In this document: positions 12,301 to 41,252 of the stretch, piece after piece
Layout of the letters: the number at the start of each line of letters is the position of its first letter
Position numbering within the stretch: the stretch's first letter is position 1
Origin: Aldrovandia affinis
Lineage: Eukaryota > Chordata > Actinopteri > Notacanthiformes > Halosauridae
DNA: 64,000 nt
Reading direction: 5' to 3'
NCBI GenBank assembly: GCA_029706075.1
Contig: JAINUG010000110.1
Coordinates: 1,087,213-1,151,212 of the forward strand
Program-made: the position numbers and the translations under genes
Notes under the pieces: generated by a model
What the model was told of the DNA's origin: nothing
Database searches by the model: none
The model's input: only the letters and a program-made list of their open reading frames with translations

Positions 12301-15300
12301 CTGTTTCTGCAGGTTATTTTACAGTTTTTTTTACAGGGAACTCAGAAACAGTTTCAGTAGGGATTGCACACACTGCAGTTTCCTATTACCAGATGAAAGC
12401 CACATTTTGCAACCAGGTGATAATCTGGGTTGACCCAGTTCTTCTCCAAGCGTGCAGGTGACTCTGAGCTGGCTTGTGTCCTTGGAGATTAGTCTGTCTG
12501 CGATTTGGTATGAATGAGTAGGTTACGGTTGGGGGGATGTGGAGACTGCATAATGTTGTTGCTACATCTCCTTGCCCTATGGGAAGCTGAAGCGCTGCAG
12601 AGCCAACGGAACCTTTAATGTAGCTCTAACATTATTATTAAGTATATGAATTATTTTAACATCAAATATAAAAAAAATTCAAATAAACATTCTTATGGCA
12701 CTTATGGTTTTTCCCTTATTTCTTTTTTTTCAAGAAGTTATTTCTTCTTTAAATAGGAAAATATCAGCTTGTGCTATGAAAAAAATTATAATGAATTTAA
12801 ATTTGACAAATTCTTGTTCCATTTATATTGTAATGGGAGAGCATGGTTTTCTTTTGCCGCACTGTTTATTATAAGATTGTTGGTTAATGCGCAACAGGAA
12901 AATATAATTCCATTTAAATACTTTGAGGCAAAAGGGAGAGGAGTGAACTCTAAGATACCTCTACGGACACACCTTGGTGTACCTTTACCTGTATTAGAGG
13001 CAGGAAGTCAGCCTTGCGTAAGCTCATGCTCACATGCAATGAACAACTCAAATGCATATCTGTATTTATGTTTTAATATGAACAAATCTTTTCTTTTTGT
13101 TTTTAGCGGATGCCTTAACCACAGTGCTGACTAAGATCAATCGGATGGATATTGTGACATTGCTGGAAGGGCCAATATTTGACTATGGTAACATTTCAGG
13201 CACAAGATGTTTTGCAGATGATAACGCTGTATTCCTGGATCAGGCTGATGGTAAAGTTTAGCCCCATCTAGCTGAACTCTATCTATCCTTTTACTTCTCT
13301 CTTGGAACTGTGTACACATACAGAACCCTCATGGCTAAACACTAGTTACAATGCAAACTGTAGCGCAAAGAGGCCATCCCTTTGTATCCGATGAAGGCTT
13401 TTTGCCACCAGATTTTTCTCTTCTGGATACTGTATACCAGGCATGGGCAGTGCGTGTAAATTCAAACTATTACTGTGCTAGCGAGCATCAGTAACTGTAT
13501 TTACGTGCAAAAATAATAGTAAGGCATGATGCTGTTCCTAGATGCCTGGCTTCAATCAAAACTCTGACCCACCTGCTAATCTGAATGTATAAATCTGACA
13601 GTGAAAGAGAAACCCTGTAGACATATCTGGGGACTCCTCCGACATGTAAAATCACTGTCACTACTATTAATGATGAGCAAGTGGATTAAAGGCTTGATTC
13701 AATACCAATAATTATTTGGTTCAACAATAGTTATGTTTATATGTATGTACCATTTATAATGGTCAACCTTTCATATAACATGCATGCGGCATATTCAAGA
13801 TCTGTCACATATGTGGACAGTTGAAACTTATGGACCGTGGCAAAATAGTGCATTAAAATAATTGTGTTGCCCACTAATTATAATTTATTCATATGAATGC
13901 AGTATGAATCACTGATATAGGTACATGAAAACATAATTATGATAACCAAACCACTATTATTGCATGCTCTTTCACTTTGCTTTTAACATGCATATGTTTC
14001 CTCTCTTTGAGTAACAGGGCCAGTTCTAATATCTCATACTCACCTCTCCTGATAGCATGGCTGTGGCTAAGAGGGAATGTCTGCTTGTTTGATAGCTGTA
14101 GACCTGCTTAGACGTGTACTGTATCTCCTATTTCTCTGAACCTTCCTGGTAGAGTGCTTCCTCTGCAAAACCAGACTACCTGCACCCTCCCTCCGCACAC
14201 TGGCAAACCCTGTAGCTGTCCCCTCCCCGCCCCCACCCGCAATGGCTCGCCTGCTGAGCTGTTTCTCTCTTACAGTAGAAGCTGGTACCAACGCTGGTGC
14301 CGTGGCTGCGCATCGCATCCTTAATCTCTCACGCCATCATTAAGGCTGTCTTCTTCTCATCCATTCAAATTGTGTCTCTCTAATACTATGTGGGATTTTT
14401 CTTTGTCTCTCTTGTTCCATTCCTCAGTGTTCTTCGGTGGTTCATCTTCTCCTCCCCTGTCCCCCTCCGCTTTCCCTCTCTCTCCACGTCCCCACCCTTC
14501 TTCCTCTGACACCCACCCGTCCCAATCCTCCCCTCTCCATTGCCCATGCTCTGACCCTTCCTGCATCAACCTCGTGTTCCCCTCCCCCTCCTCCTCCCTG
14601 CAGTGTTTATGTCTTGATCCCTCCGTCCCCAAAATCTACATTTAGAGCTCCCTTTTGTTTGTCTTTCCAGACCTCTAACTCACATCTAAATATGGCCAAA
14701 CCCACAAAATCTGTCCATCACATTCTTCTTGCTAACATATTCCACTCATTCAAATAACATAAAATAAATAGTCATTTTTCATCAATCATGCACAGAATAC
14801 ACTGCAAATATACCCTATGGACGGCTTTCAAAGCTAACTTCTCTTGGCATGACTAATGTCAATCTAATACACATATTGACTGTTTTTGAAAAGGTCTGCG
14901 CGGTGATAAGCATAAATCAGACTTCAAAAAGCTTCCATATTTAACAGCACGTTACCTTGCATTTTGTTGCAAGTACCTTAAGTTTGAGGTTACCGTTCCC
15001 TCTGAAGTGCTGTTGTGTGTGCATGTGAAAAAAACAACCTTTGTGGCATTTTCCATTTCCATTTTCCAATCTCATTTGTTCCATGCATATGGTCTGTGGT
15101 TCCTGTGATGTGTTACTTCATGTCAGTCCAACTGTGTCATCTTACTCAGGTTTCAACAGCATCGAGCTGGAACTGCAGACTCCCACAGAGTTGAGCTATG
15201 AACCCCCCACCCCACTTCGGAGCGATTATTTCTTTAGCGAAGAGGGTAGTGACTCTCCCATTAGAAACCCCTGTAGACCCAGTGATCTATCCTTGTCTCA

Positions 15301-18300
15301 GCAACCTCATGGCCCTGCTGTTGATGCAGAGCCGCCCACCGTCATAGCCGAGGACACCTCATTGGACAGTCGAGGGGATAGAGGCGTACAGGAGGTCTTG
15401 AAGGAAGAAAATGTGGCTGCCCCTGAGCACCATGACAGCGCGAACGCGGTACAAGAGCAAGACATGCCCGTGGAACAGTCCCAGGCCGAAGACCAGAGGC
15501 CCGCAGAAGACGCCCAGCCAGGGATCGCCGGCCCCGCCTTCGTGGTGAGGGAGGGCAGGGAGTCTGGTTCTGACAAGGAAGAGGAGGAGATGACACATGA
15601 GCAGCTGCAGTCTCTTTTGGAAGACATTAAACTGGAGGAAGGCTCAGAGGGGGAGGAGATGACAGAGGAGAAGGTACAGGCTATTCTCTGTAAGGTAGAA
15701 CAGGCAGAAAAAGACATGTCTTCAATTGCAGGTTGGCACAGCGAAACATCAAGCTTTAATGTGGAGCCACCCACTCCGGGTCGCAGTTTGAGCTCTGACC
15801 TGGCCGATAGACAGGAGAACAGGTATGAATCGCCTCTTCACCTTGCTTCTTCTGTCACAAAGTGTTCCTTGGTGTGTGGATTAACAGTTGGTGTGGTGAT
15901 ATCGTCCTGTAGCCCGGAGAACTCCAGTGATGCCATTACCTCATCGTCCAAGGGACAAGCAGGAAAGGCCAACCAAAACGGCGATCACGCGGAGGCTGGG
16001 GCACTTCCTGCAGACTCGGTGCATGTGACGGGGTCCCAGGATGACGCTACGGGAGACAGCGGGGCAGGACCAAGCAACAGGGATGAGGACAGCCTTGCAT
16101 CTGAGCACAAAGTCCAGGTAAAGTACAAAGTCTGTAACACTGGGGGTTGTACCACCAGAAAGAGTATCTCTTACCATGCTGCTTGATGACAGACAGTAAA
16201 CTAGTGCAATTGTTTTAAATCTTGTATCACCAAACTGACATAGTTAGGGTGTGTTTGCATTCTGCACAAGATGAAACAAGTAACAGTTTTGTGTCTTTTC
16301 ACAGCCACTTGTGGAAATGCTTCTTTTGACAAAGCAGTGTTCTCTTTCAAAGATGGTTATGTGTATCATACCTGTTATACTGCACATCCTTGATGCACAT
16401 TGTAGTTGTCCTACAGCTATTGTTTGATGCGGCACAGAGCAGGTGACTGACGCCCAGCCGGGTCGCTAGGCTGTTGCCGGTTGTAAAAATCCTCCTTTGT
16501 AAAAACTGCCTGATCCCTTTGGTAATGAAATGTGCTGAAATACATCCATCAGGAGGGTAGAGATAATGAGTCCAGCTCGGAGGAGGAACGGACCATTACA
16601 ACCAGAGTTATTCGACGACGGGTGATTCTTAAGGTACCCAGGAGTAGAAAGTTGGCGTGCGGCCTGCACGCGGTTTTGGTGTGGTCAGCCGCGCGGTCGG
16701 TTTTGTGTGGGCTGTGTGACCGCGGGCACGGCGTAATGGCCTCTGACACTGCACCGGCGGAGCCGTGCCAAACGGACAGCCGGCCCCGTCAGGACCTGCA
16801 GTGTCTCCCTGCTTTCCTAGGGCTGCTCTCACTGGCTGTTGACATACATGCTTGCTTGCCCCTTTCTCCCCATACTTCCAGGGGAATATCCATTTTTAGG
16901 AGCTTCTATGCTATCAAAATGAAAAATCTGGACCATGGACCTATACAATTCCACCAGGGCCATTCGGATGTGCTTTGTGTGACTTTTCCTTCTAGAAGGT
17001 GTGCAAAAAAAGAGTACAACAGTAGGTTTTATAACAGGTCCATTTAAACACTGGACGGATGGTTTCAGTTTATGATGCCCTGTTATTTATTGAGGTAAAA
17101 AGACTTCTTGCACTGTTTTTGTATCATCACCTGTTACCATCACCATATTATACCATGTGAGTCTCATTTTGCAGAGCCCAAGCTGTGCAAAATACCAATT
17201 CCATGAAAATTTGAATCTTTAGTAGCAATATCTTCATATATTCTTTTTTTGCACACCCTTAGTTTTGCATCTTGGAAACATTTTGGTATAAATACATTTA
17301 TAAATTTATGATCACATTGTTCTGTAAAAAATTGCCTCTTGCCTCTGGTCCTCAAATCTCGAAAATCCACACGAGAAGCTTTCGCACGACCTGTGATTAT
17401 TCAGGTTCAAAAGCGGTGGCTTCTCTTACTTAACAGAACGGAGGTGATCCTAAACGTACGTGTTGGGGTGATGTGTTGACGCATGTGTGAAGGGGCGTTG
17501 TCCTCCCAGCAGGTAAGCAGAGGTGGTTGTTCTTCATGTCTTATCGTGCGCCCTTTAGGGAGAGCAGGCCAAAAATATTCCTGGGGAATCAGTCACAGAG
17601 GAGCAGTACACGGACGAGGACGGTAACATCATCACCAGAAAAGTAACGTTTTCATCCCATTCGTCTGTGGACATTCTCTACACGCTCTCTGAATATACTT
17701 TTTCCCTTGCCGCGTGGGAGAAACGCCACGTGACTGGAATGTGTCCCCTCTCACAGGTCATCAGGAAAGTAATCCGCCGCGTGGTTACCGCGGAAGACAG
17801 AGCCCAGGAGAAGGGGAAAAGAGAAGGGGACTCCAAAAAAATGGAGGATCGCTCCAAGGGCTTAGGAAGCCCGAGAGCAAAGGCCGAGGTTGGCACACAG
17901 ACTTGCCGCCCTGACTGTGTTGCCGTGACTGCACTGCCGTCGCTGCGATGCTGTTGAGGGCATCGCGGTGCTCTGGGAACACAGCCGATCAGAATCTGGG
18001 CCTTTGAGTTTGAGTTTGCTCAGAATCTGAGTTGGCTGTGGCTGAGGTGCCAGTGTGTTGGCAAGAAAATATAGGCTGCATGTGTGTCTGCTTTGGAGGC
18101 TCATCAAAACTACTCAACTTTACATGAATTGGATTCCTCATGACCATGATGCATTCTACAGTGCTCATGTCTCATCCACAGTCACTTCTTATTGCGCTAT
18201 TGCATTTAATTAGGTTTCCTTCTACAGGCATATGCAACCTATATTTTCCTCTTTGGGGTGATTTAGTACTAGAGTGTTATAGATAGGTTTGAGGCAGCTG

Positions 18301-18681
18301 CAATGAAGCCCTCCTTTTCCAGGCCATTGCCATCTACAGTAGGTGTGGAAAAACCCCTCTGCTTCTCGTGTGGTTTAACAGGAGCGTGTTGCTAACGTGT
18401 ACTTACATGTCTTCTTCTCATCTTCTTACATTTAATGAACAGTGCTGGCTTTGAAGGTGAATAGAATACAAAAACTATCCTTCTTAATGTTTTTTTCCCC
18501 AGTGCTTTTTTGGACTTTGACATCTTAGCTCCCGGATTGGCTGCTGCTTTGGCATGCTTCACAGATGTGGGCGGAGCCAATACCGTTTTTTAATGTATTC
18601 TTTTCTGCGTTACAGCACGGGGAAGGTGGCAAGACGAAAAAGAAGGAAGGGAGACACGGGGAGAAAAAGATTCAATCATAA
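231..18681 (+). CDS. ank3: ankyrin-3 (ankyrin-G), 3' half of gene including the giant exon
   Basis: Ankyrin-G is the membrane-skeleton adaptor that clusters channels and cell-adhesion molecules and binds beta-IV spectrin at axon initial segments and nodes of Ranvier. I assign exons 231-353, 793-819, 2018-2099, 3264-~10695, 11548-11622, 11958-12089, 13107-13250, 15150-15822, 15913-16117, 16553-16633, 17559-17642, 17757-17888 and 18616-18681. All junction phases agree, giving about 3084 residues once one surplus base near 9190 is discounted. The order seen is UPA end, short linker exons, giant Ser/Thr-rich exon, death domain and regulatory tail. Remembered human ANK3 matches along the whole length, including the stretches [38 protein letters not shown] and [12 protein letters not shown], and the Lys-rich C terminus. 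The ankyrin repeats and ZU5 domains lie left of the window. Choosing between teleost paralogues ank3a and ank3b is not possible from sequence alone. Confidence 0.96.
793..819 (+). CDS. ank3: ank3 27-bp micro-exon
   Basis: The nine codons read DMESDPDEE and match the acidic ETESDQDDE stretch that follows LPAHKK in human ANK3. The donor GTAATC begins at 820. The acceptor AG at 791-792 has a poor pyrimidine tract, as is common for micro-exons, so the 5' edge is less sure than the 3' edge. Confidence 0.78.
2018..2099 (+). CDS. ank3: ank3 exon before the giant exon
   Basis: The 82-bp exon reads [19 protein letters not shown] and then SYLTEPAT. A (GTT)n pyrimidine tract and CAG precede it, and the donor GTGAGTGTG begins at 2100. 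It ends in phase 1, which fits the two bases that open the giant exon at 3264. The segment is nearly invariant in vertebrate ankyrin-G. Confidence 0.93.
3264..10695 (+). CDS. ank3: ank3 giant exon (neuron-specific insert), with a one-base frame break
   Basis: This single exon of about 7.4 kb encodes about 2476 codons, against roughly 2600 in the mammalian giant exon of 480-kDa ankyrin-G. It opens with two bases completing the codon from 2099 and reads [19 protein letters not shown]. The first 900 codons are Ser/Thr-rich with repeated S-P-x-K units such as TSPIK, SSPIK, SSPAK, VSPIK and LSPIK. Conserved blocks include [55 protein letters not shown] and [19 protein letters not shown]. SxIP-type motifs lie at 7520, 7619 and 10224. 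The upstream frame stops at 9197-9199 while homology continues in the +1 frame from 9192, so one base is surplus at 9187-9192. The donor is unresolved: phase-1 candidates follow 10653, 10668 and 10695. If no splice is used the frame ends at 10749-10751. Confidence 0.9.
10752..11547 (+). other. ank3 intron after the giant exon, with a possible alternative 3' end
   Basis: If the giant exon donor is skipped, translation stops at 10749-10751 and an AATAAA hexamer follows at 11247-11252, so an intronic polyadenylation isoform is possible. No other coding signal is seen here. Confidence 0.4.
11548..11622 (+). CDS. ank3: ank3 death-domain exon 1
   Basis: The exon has 75 bp in phases 1 to 1 and reads [11 protein letters not shown] and then [13 protein letters not shown]. 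The acceptor is TACTCAG and the donor is GTAAGAA at 11623. It begins the ankyrin death domain and matches human ANK3 almost residue for residue. Confidence 0.94.
11958..12089 (+). CDS. ank3: ank3 death-domain exon 2
   Basis: The 132-bp exon reads [18 protein letters not shown], then NPNSL and [18 protein letters not shown]. It has phase 1 at both ends, with acceptor TTGCAG and donor GTAAGTAT at 12090. It forms the core helices of the death domain. Confidence 0.95.
13107..13250 (+). CDS. ank3: ank3 death-domain exon 3
   Basis: The 144-bp exon reads [19 protein letters not shown], then [14 protein letters not shown]. It has phase 1 at both ends, acceptor TTTTTAG and donor GTAAAG at 13251. It completes the death domain. 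Confidence 0.95.
13251..15149 (+). other. ank3 intron
   Basis: The intron has no recognisable gene. A strongly C/T-rich tract at about 14430-14600 produces long overlapping open frames on both strands that are compositional artefacts. The remainder is AT-rich intronic sequence. Confidence 0.6.
15150..15822 (+). CDS. ank3: ank3 C-terminal regulatory exon (large)
   Basis: The exon runs from the two bases completing the D-G codon to the AAC-AG end. It reads [19 protein letters not shown], aligning with VELETPTGLHYTPPTP in human ANK3. An acidic region rich in EEE/EEMT follows, then [17 protein letters not shown]. Acceptor CTTACTCAG precedes 15150 and donor GTATGAA begins at 15823. The following 90-bp intron has no in-frame stop, so the frame stays open through it. 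Confidence 0.9.
15913..16117 (+). CDS. ank3: ank3 C-terminal exon
   Basis: The 205-bp exon starts with one base completing Ser and reads [20 protein letters not shown]. This parallels SPDQCRDSITSYLKGEAGKF in human ANK3, which supports splicing out 15823-15912. It ends in phase 0 at SEHKVQ with donor GTAAAG at 16118. Confidence 0.85.
16553..16633 (+). CDS. ank3: ank3 C-terminal exon with the TTRVIRRR motif
   Basis: The 27 codons in phase 0 read [19 protein letters not shown] and then IRRRVILK. The acceptor is CATCAG and the donor is GTACCC at 16634. The TTRV-RRR block is characteristic of the ankyrin C-terminal regulatory domain. Confidence 0.88.
16634..17558 (+). other. ank3 intron
   Basis: No exon is recognised between the two C-terminal exons. 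The first 150 bases are CpG-rich with no identifiable motif. Confidence 0.5.
17559..17642 (+). CDS. ank3: ank3 C-terminal exon ([12 protein letters not shown] block)
   Basis: The 28 codons in phase 0 read [20 protein letters not shown] and then DGNIITRK. The acceptor CCCTTTAG ends at 17558 and the donor GTAACG begins at 17643. This block is shared by vertebrate ankyrin C termini. Confidence 0.92.
17757..17888 (+). CDS. ank3: ank3 C-terminal exon ([10 protein letters not shown] block)
   Basis: The exon reads [20 protein letters not shown] and then a basic, Lys/Glu-rich stretch ending AKAE. The acceptor CTCTCACAG is strong. The inferred donor GTTGGC at 17889 is weak. Without it the frame runs 23 more codons to a stop at 17955-17957, an alternative terminus. 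Confidence 0.8.
17889..18615 (+). other. ank3 last intron (or alternative terminal exon extension)
   Basis: If the weak donor at 17889 is used this is an intron ending in CGTTACAG. Otherwise the upstream exon reads through to the stop at 17955-17957. Nothing else is recognised. Confidence 0.5.
18616..18681 (+). CDS. ank3: ank3 terminal coding exon
   Basis: The exon reads [21 protein letters not shown], then stop TAA at 18679-18681. It aligns with KTKKEIRHVEKKSHS, the extreme C terminus of human ANK3. The acceptor GCGTTACAG ends at 18615. Confidence 0.92.
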   Translation, partial: HGEGGKTKKKEGRHGEKKIQS

Positions 18682-21600
18682 TGGTTCTGCTCTGCTCTAC
18701 CCGGTATGTACAGCACACATCCACTGCTTCACATCACAGATGGGGAGGGGAGCTGAACAAACACTAAGCGCGATGAAATCTAGGCTGAGGTGCCAGGCTC
18801 AGTTACTGTCCGTCAACTCGAGGCACAAAAGAAGCGCACTCCGCAATGCTTTTCAATGCCATTGAAATGCTCCTCTGTCAGTAACGTGCAGACTCTGCTA
18901 AACAGTACATACCAAAAGTAGATGAGATACTCTTTCTCATTGTCCCCCTAATCCCTCCGTTGACCCACTCAGTCAGAGCTATTGTGAGGGAATTTGCATT
19001 GCTTCAAACTCACATTCTGATTGGCTGGTTTATTAAGCCCTTTTGGAAGTTTCAAAGACCATTAAATGATTCATTGAAAAGGTGGTGGCATGACACAGAG
19101 ATGAGCTGGTGTTTGGCTTCTAAAGCTAGTTTACAATGGCGGCAGGGAACAAACGGCTGGAGGTCCTGCAAATGGAACACCGTTGCTTTTTTTTGTGCCG
19201 ATGCAATGACTTATCCTGTGAGTTGCATGGCATTGTTTGTAAAATGATTATATAAAATTGACAAACTGGGAAATGGCAACTTACTCATTTTCACATTTCA
19301 TTGTCCATTTTGAAAACGGCTGATGACTATTCACTATGATTAAAATGCGTATCTCCCCATACCAGCCCATTGTGAGAAGGGAAACAGATCTGATCTTACC
19401 CAAATAGGTATTTCATGATGTCTTTCAGATTAGCCTGTAATGGATCTCTGCCACATTCTGATATTTTGTCTTTGTGTTTGGTTCCTTCCAGGTTTTGGAA
19501 ATGTTTTATTATAATTTTCCTGCGGGGAGATTACTGGAAACCCGAACCCAGGAAACAATCGGCCGATAGAATGTGTGTCTGCAGCTTCCACATTATCGCA
19601 TGGTTTTCAGCGAAGAAGATTTTTTTTTGATTTAGCATGAGCATGAAAACTCACTTTTCTGTCAATGACCTGGGGCTTCATAATCAATGACACATTGTGC
19701 CATGGTGTCATGGGAACCTACGCATGGTGTTCTGCTTCGAAGAACGAATAGGACACTGAAGACAGCAGCAACAGCAGCACCTGAGCAAACATTTCTGTGA
19801 CCAAAGATGGCACATAAACAAATTGTATTGGTGAAACCAGAGGAATACACTTTTGAATCACCTTCTACACTCGCCTTATATTTTTCTTGGACCCATAATG
19901 TCAGGGTGTAAAATGCTGTTTTGCTTCTTTTTAACAAAATTATTGGTGATCTTGCTGTATATAAATTACACTGTATAAATTCTAAAAGAAGTAGCTCACA
20001 GATTGTGAAGGCACTGGCTGGAAAGGACTTTACAAGCGCATTGGAATGAAACGCCAAGACTTGTTCCATGTTTATCGGAAAGTTTGGGTGTAACTTCACG
20101 TTCTTGTACAATTACTTGCAGGTATAATGTTTGTAAATGGAAAACAGAGCTAGCTTGATTTTAACAGAGGACATTTCTTTAAAACCTACTGCGATTCTCT
20201 GTGATTCTCAAAATGGGAATATCTGTAGTTCTGTGAAAATAATTCCTCAGAGTACTAATATTTTGATGCATGTGATTCACCTTATTTTAATTACAATTTT
20301 TCTAAGTTTGCAAACACTGTATTAAGAATAACATGAAAGAAAAACAACTTTTATCTGTGTACACACACATTGCCCTAACATTTGTCACTATTGCTGGTTT
20401 TCTAAAGACAATATATTTAAAACATTCACCATGCATAAGAGGTATAGAGTGGGGATAGTTCATTTTAATGCTTCTTGAAGGTTTACTGCTTGCTGATATG
20501 CAGTTAAAGGGAAGCCTCTGCAGACATAGGCTTGAACACTTGGGAGAGAAATGATCAGAATGTATCTAGTAGGCTGGCACGCTGTAAAATTATAACTGTA
20601 TCATGTGTATTGGCTATAAGATGTAGAAGTCTTTCCGTAAGCCGGTCGTTTGTAATCATTCTAGCAGTGTATTAATAGGTTTTAAGGCTGCTGTGGTTTA
20701 AAGGGCATTTTTATTTGGGTTTTGGTGAAATATTTCCTTCCATTGAATCTATTCATATGAAAACACCTAAGCATTCATGGATAGTAGATCGAATAACATG
20801 TATGAGAAACCAACAAACACTGGATGATCTAGTTGATTATTTAAGCATAAATAAATTGTGTTTAAACTCTGAAATTGTGTGTTCTTTTTAGGCTTGAGAA
20901 CCTGTGCGTTAAATGTCTCGCTCCGTTTGCATAGCCAGCTGGTTACTCCGTGATTCAGTGGACCTTTCTTTCCTAAACTCATTTTCAATTAATACCACTT
21001 TTGTATCAGGAATAGTGCACCTCCACAATACACTGATCTTGCTGTGAAACCACCTGAATACATTAATTTCTTAATTTACTTAGTACTTCACGCTATTGTT
21101 GGATACTTTTTGCACCCTTCAAACTTGAATAGTAGAATGTTGAGGGATCTAGAATGTGGCAAAACTATTTATCCATTTGTTATTCAAACCAACAAGCCAG
21201 TTTGCTAAGTATTAATGAGCAAGACCATTTGAATGAGACAATATGGTTTGGTTGTTGGGTTCATGAAGTTATTTTCTATACAATTGCATTTGACTTTTTA
21301 TTTTTAAAACAAGACTACAACTTTTTTCAGGGCTTGGTTTATAATTATTTCAGCATCGTCATGTTGAACTGCCTTTGCTATCTGAAAAGACCAACTATTG
21401 CAATCCGCATCAAATGGTACCTGCAGTAAGTGTCTGATTCTATTTTTTTTTACCACATAAGTATGGCACTTACTTTAATTATCATGCAAAAATATTATTT
21501 TGAAGCCCTCTGGCCCATTTCCCTGGGAGACTTGTGTGTTGAAAATGTAGAACCTTATGCTGTTGAACCTTACCCACAGTATTCACTGTATTTATGATTC

Positions 21601-23506
21601 CTATTTCTGTATTCATCATATGCTCCCACAACAGCATAGCTGCATTGTATTAGTTATTGGTCAAATGTATTACAAATCAGCATTTCTAAATAAAATCCCA
21701 AATAAAGTACATAAATGAATTTTAGTTTCTTTTCCAATACATATGATAAGGTTGCTCACACAGCACAGCCATTACACAATGGGATGCATTTTAGAAAATT
21801 ACAAACATGACAATTTAACTGCAATAAGCCTCTCGAGTTCTCAGACCGACTGCACTGCATCAATGAGCAGTCAGTGTAAATGAGCATTAAATTCTGCCCC
21901 AGTGTACTGAAATAGTATTACATGTGTCAACACATGGATGCGAATTGTTGCATTCAGACAGAGACATAATGTAAGGGATATTTTGGGGTGACATATTGGT
22001 AATATCTCTTGGTCTTTTTTAAAGATCAGAACAATAGGCAATAGCTAAACCTGTTCTCTAAGAAATTGCTGTCTACTGTGTGGCCTCCTGCACAAGTATC
22101 CTCTTTCCTCTTTGGTCTCTGCATTCTTTAACTCATTGTATCTCTTTTACATATTTCATTCACACAGCAGTGCATAGCATGCATAGCAGAGATGCTTATT
22201 CATCTTTGTGTCTCTGTGGATGCTGTGGGCAAATATCAGAAAGTCCCATAAAGCAAAGGGGAACATTCCAGATTAACACAATAGAGATTGTGTGCTTCTG
22301 TAAGCATTTTCAGTTCTTTCTCATTGCTGAATAACACCTAAGAGTGGAACCTTGCCACACCTGGATAATCTTTAGGTGTTTACCTATTATACTAACATAA
22401 TATTGTATATTATAACATTATACTATTATAATAACGTTATCAGCCCCTTTTACGACCATACAATCTATGTAGCACAACACATTTTTTATGCAGTTTCAAA
22501 TGTATCCAAAGGGCTCCTCAGCACAAAGGACTGTGCGTACAGTACTGGTGTATATTAACAGCTCATTGCTGACACTGACACTACAATGCAATTATGCTGC
22601 AAAAATAAAATATTTTCTTATTTTAAGTTAAACTTAAAGAAAGAAATGACTGATTTCCTTATATTTACTAATTTATATAAATACATAGATATATACATTT
22701 CCAACACAAGATTTGCTTTCTTATTTTTAGGAAAGCCATACTTTTCTGAAATAAGTACATAATACATGCCATATTCTGAAATGAAACTGAAACGTAGAAA
22801 AACGTTTTTACTGTATGGCATATTCACATTATTGAGCATCATCAAAGGTAGCCTATATGTAATATATAGAACAATTATTGCACTTATGGTTCTTGCAGCT
22901 TTAAAATGCCATTTCTTACCATGGCATAATGTAATCTAAAACTATAATTTGGCATTATTATTCAAGATTTTAACATAGAAATAGTACTGCCTCGGTAAAC
23001 TCTCAGAATTGGAGTGTTTAAAATAGAGGAAGGATAAAAATATCACATGGCTTTTAGATTAGACATTGAGGGCCATAGGGGACCTGACTGTGATAACCCA
23101 CAGTATTCACCCATTTACTGTAAAGACAATGGGAGTTAACCCCAGTGTCCTGACTAAATTACCAATCTGACTGTAACTGGTAGGCTATTTAATAGCCCCC
23201 CTGCTTTATTAGCTCATCCTTGTTTATCTGCAGTTATTGGTGTGTGTAATTTATATGCATGTATTTGTAAATCCCAGGTATTGGAATGCAAATGTTCATA
23301 TCGGATAACTTTTGCACAATTATGTGTCTCTACCACAATAGACCGAATTTAGAGGCACTGTTGCTTCTTCGCCGCGTGATGTCACTACTTCTACAGCGGT
23401 GGTGTAGTTCCAGTGGTTAGCGAGAGAGGTCGCTCGCTCCATGTGCCACTCTTCCGTCACTGCGAAACATGAATCATTGCGCACTTGCTACAATCGCTCG
23501 GTGATC
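18682..23506 (+). other. ank3 3'UTR and ank3-ccdc6 intergenic region
   Basis: No protein-coding gene is recognised. AATAAA hexamers at 20850-20855, 21689-21694 and 21701-21706 are candidate ank3 polyadenylation signals. The rest is AT-rich. The last 170 bases become CpG-richer and probably hold the ccdc6 promoter and 5'UTR. Confidence 0.55.
23340..23506 (+). promoter_or_regulatory. Putative ccdc6 promoter/5'UTR region
   Basis: CpG density rises just before the ccdc6 start codon. A palindromic GTGATGTCAC at about 23376-23385 resembles a CRE/ATF site. No TATA box is evident. The transcription start is not determinable from sequence. Confidence 0.4.
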
Positions 23507-40198
<16,692 letters not shown>

Positions 40199-41252
40199 TG
40201 CATGACCTCCGCTGCTGTGGAAATGGACAGAGCAAGTTACCAAAAGCCAAAGGCTTACCTGGCATATATCGAGTTGACGTACTTGCACTGAGATTATATA
40301 GGCTTCACTGTTAACTGTGTTGTAAATGTTCGTTTAGAATGCAGCCAGTGTTGTGGACCTACAACACTAAACCCAACGACACATTCTTGTCAGTGCTTTC
40401 TGGAACTACGTGTGTTTGGATATTGCTTTCTTTCTTTTTATTCTGAAATGTTTTACCACTCCATCTATGATATAAAAATGTAATTGTCAAATTTCGTAAT
40501 GTTCAAGTTTAAAGATTATGAGGTCTGATTTGTTAAAAAGGGAACCTGTGTCTATATGTCCCAGTGCAGCTTCAAGTCAGACAGACTACAGAATTATCAG
40601 TATCCGTAGAAAGGATGTTACAGATTTCCAAATCATTGTAGAGTGGGCACTACATTTGAACTGCGAAATGGAGACGGATTGACTCCTCCAAAAGCGGTCA
40701 GTGTCTGTCTCAATGATTAAAATGTATAGTCCCTTTGTGTGCTTGCAATATCCTTTACATGTTGAGAAAAACACCCATCTTGCTATAAAAGTGTATTTCA
40801 AGGTACGGTAGAGCAAGAAAAACTTAAACTTTAAAAGCTTTCTTGTATGATAGGGTTTTTTTTCATAGTGTGCGATTTCTTGGTTTTATTTATGTAAACC
40901 TGTAAAAAAAAAATCAATGATTGGCAGGCTTTTTTTTTTTTTTTTTTTTGTAACTAATATTCTGAGCACAAACCATAAGTGCTCCTGATAGATTCACCAA
41001 GGACAGCGTTCATAGATAGAGCAACACACACAAAAAGTCTGATTGGTGCAATAAACAGTATTGCACGTCTCCGTTGTACTTTGAGCGAAATTACTGAGCT
41101 GTACATGCAGTCCAGCAGAGCTCTAAAGGCAGGGGCCTTTCATAAAAATGAACATGAACTGTGTCTTAGTGACAGGTTATCAATATTGTGGCAGTACATG
41201 TTGCCCATGGCCTACTGCAGTTGGCGACTTAATACAGAATACCTTGGTTGTG

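Noticed and set aside
14370..14757. Ser/Pro/Leu-rich frames on both strands
   Set aside because: They come from a C/T-rich intronic tract with no domain.
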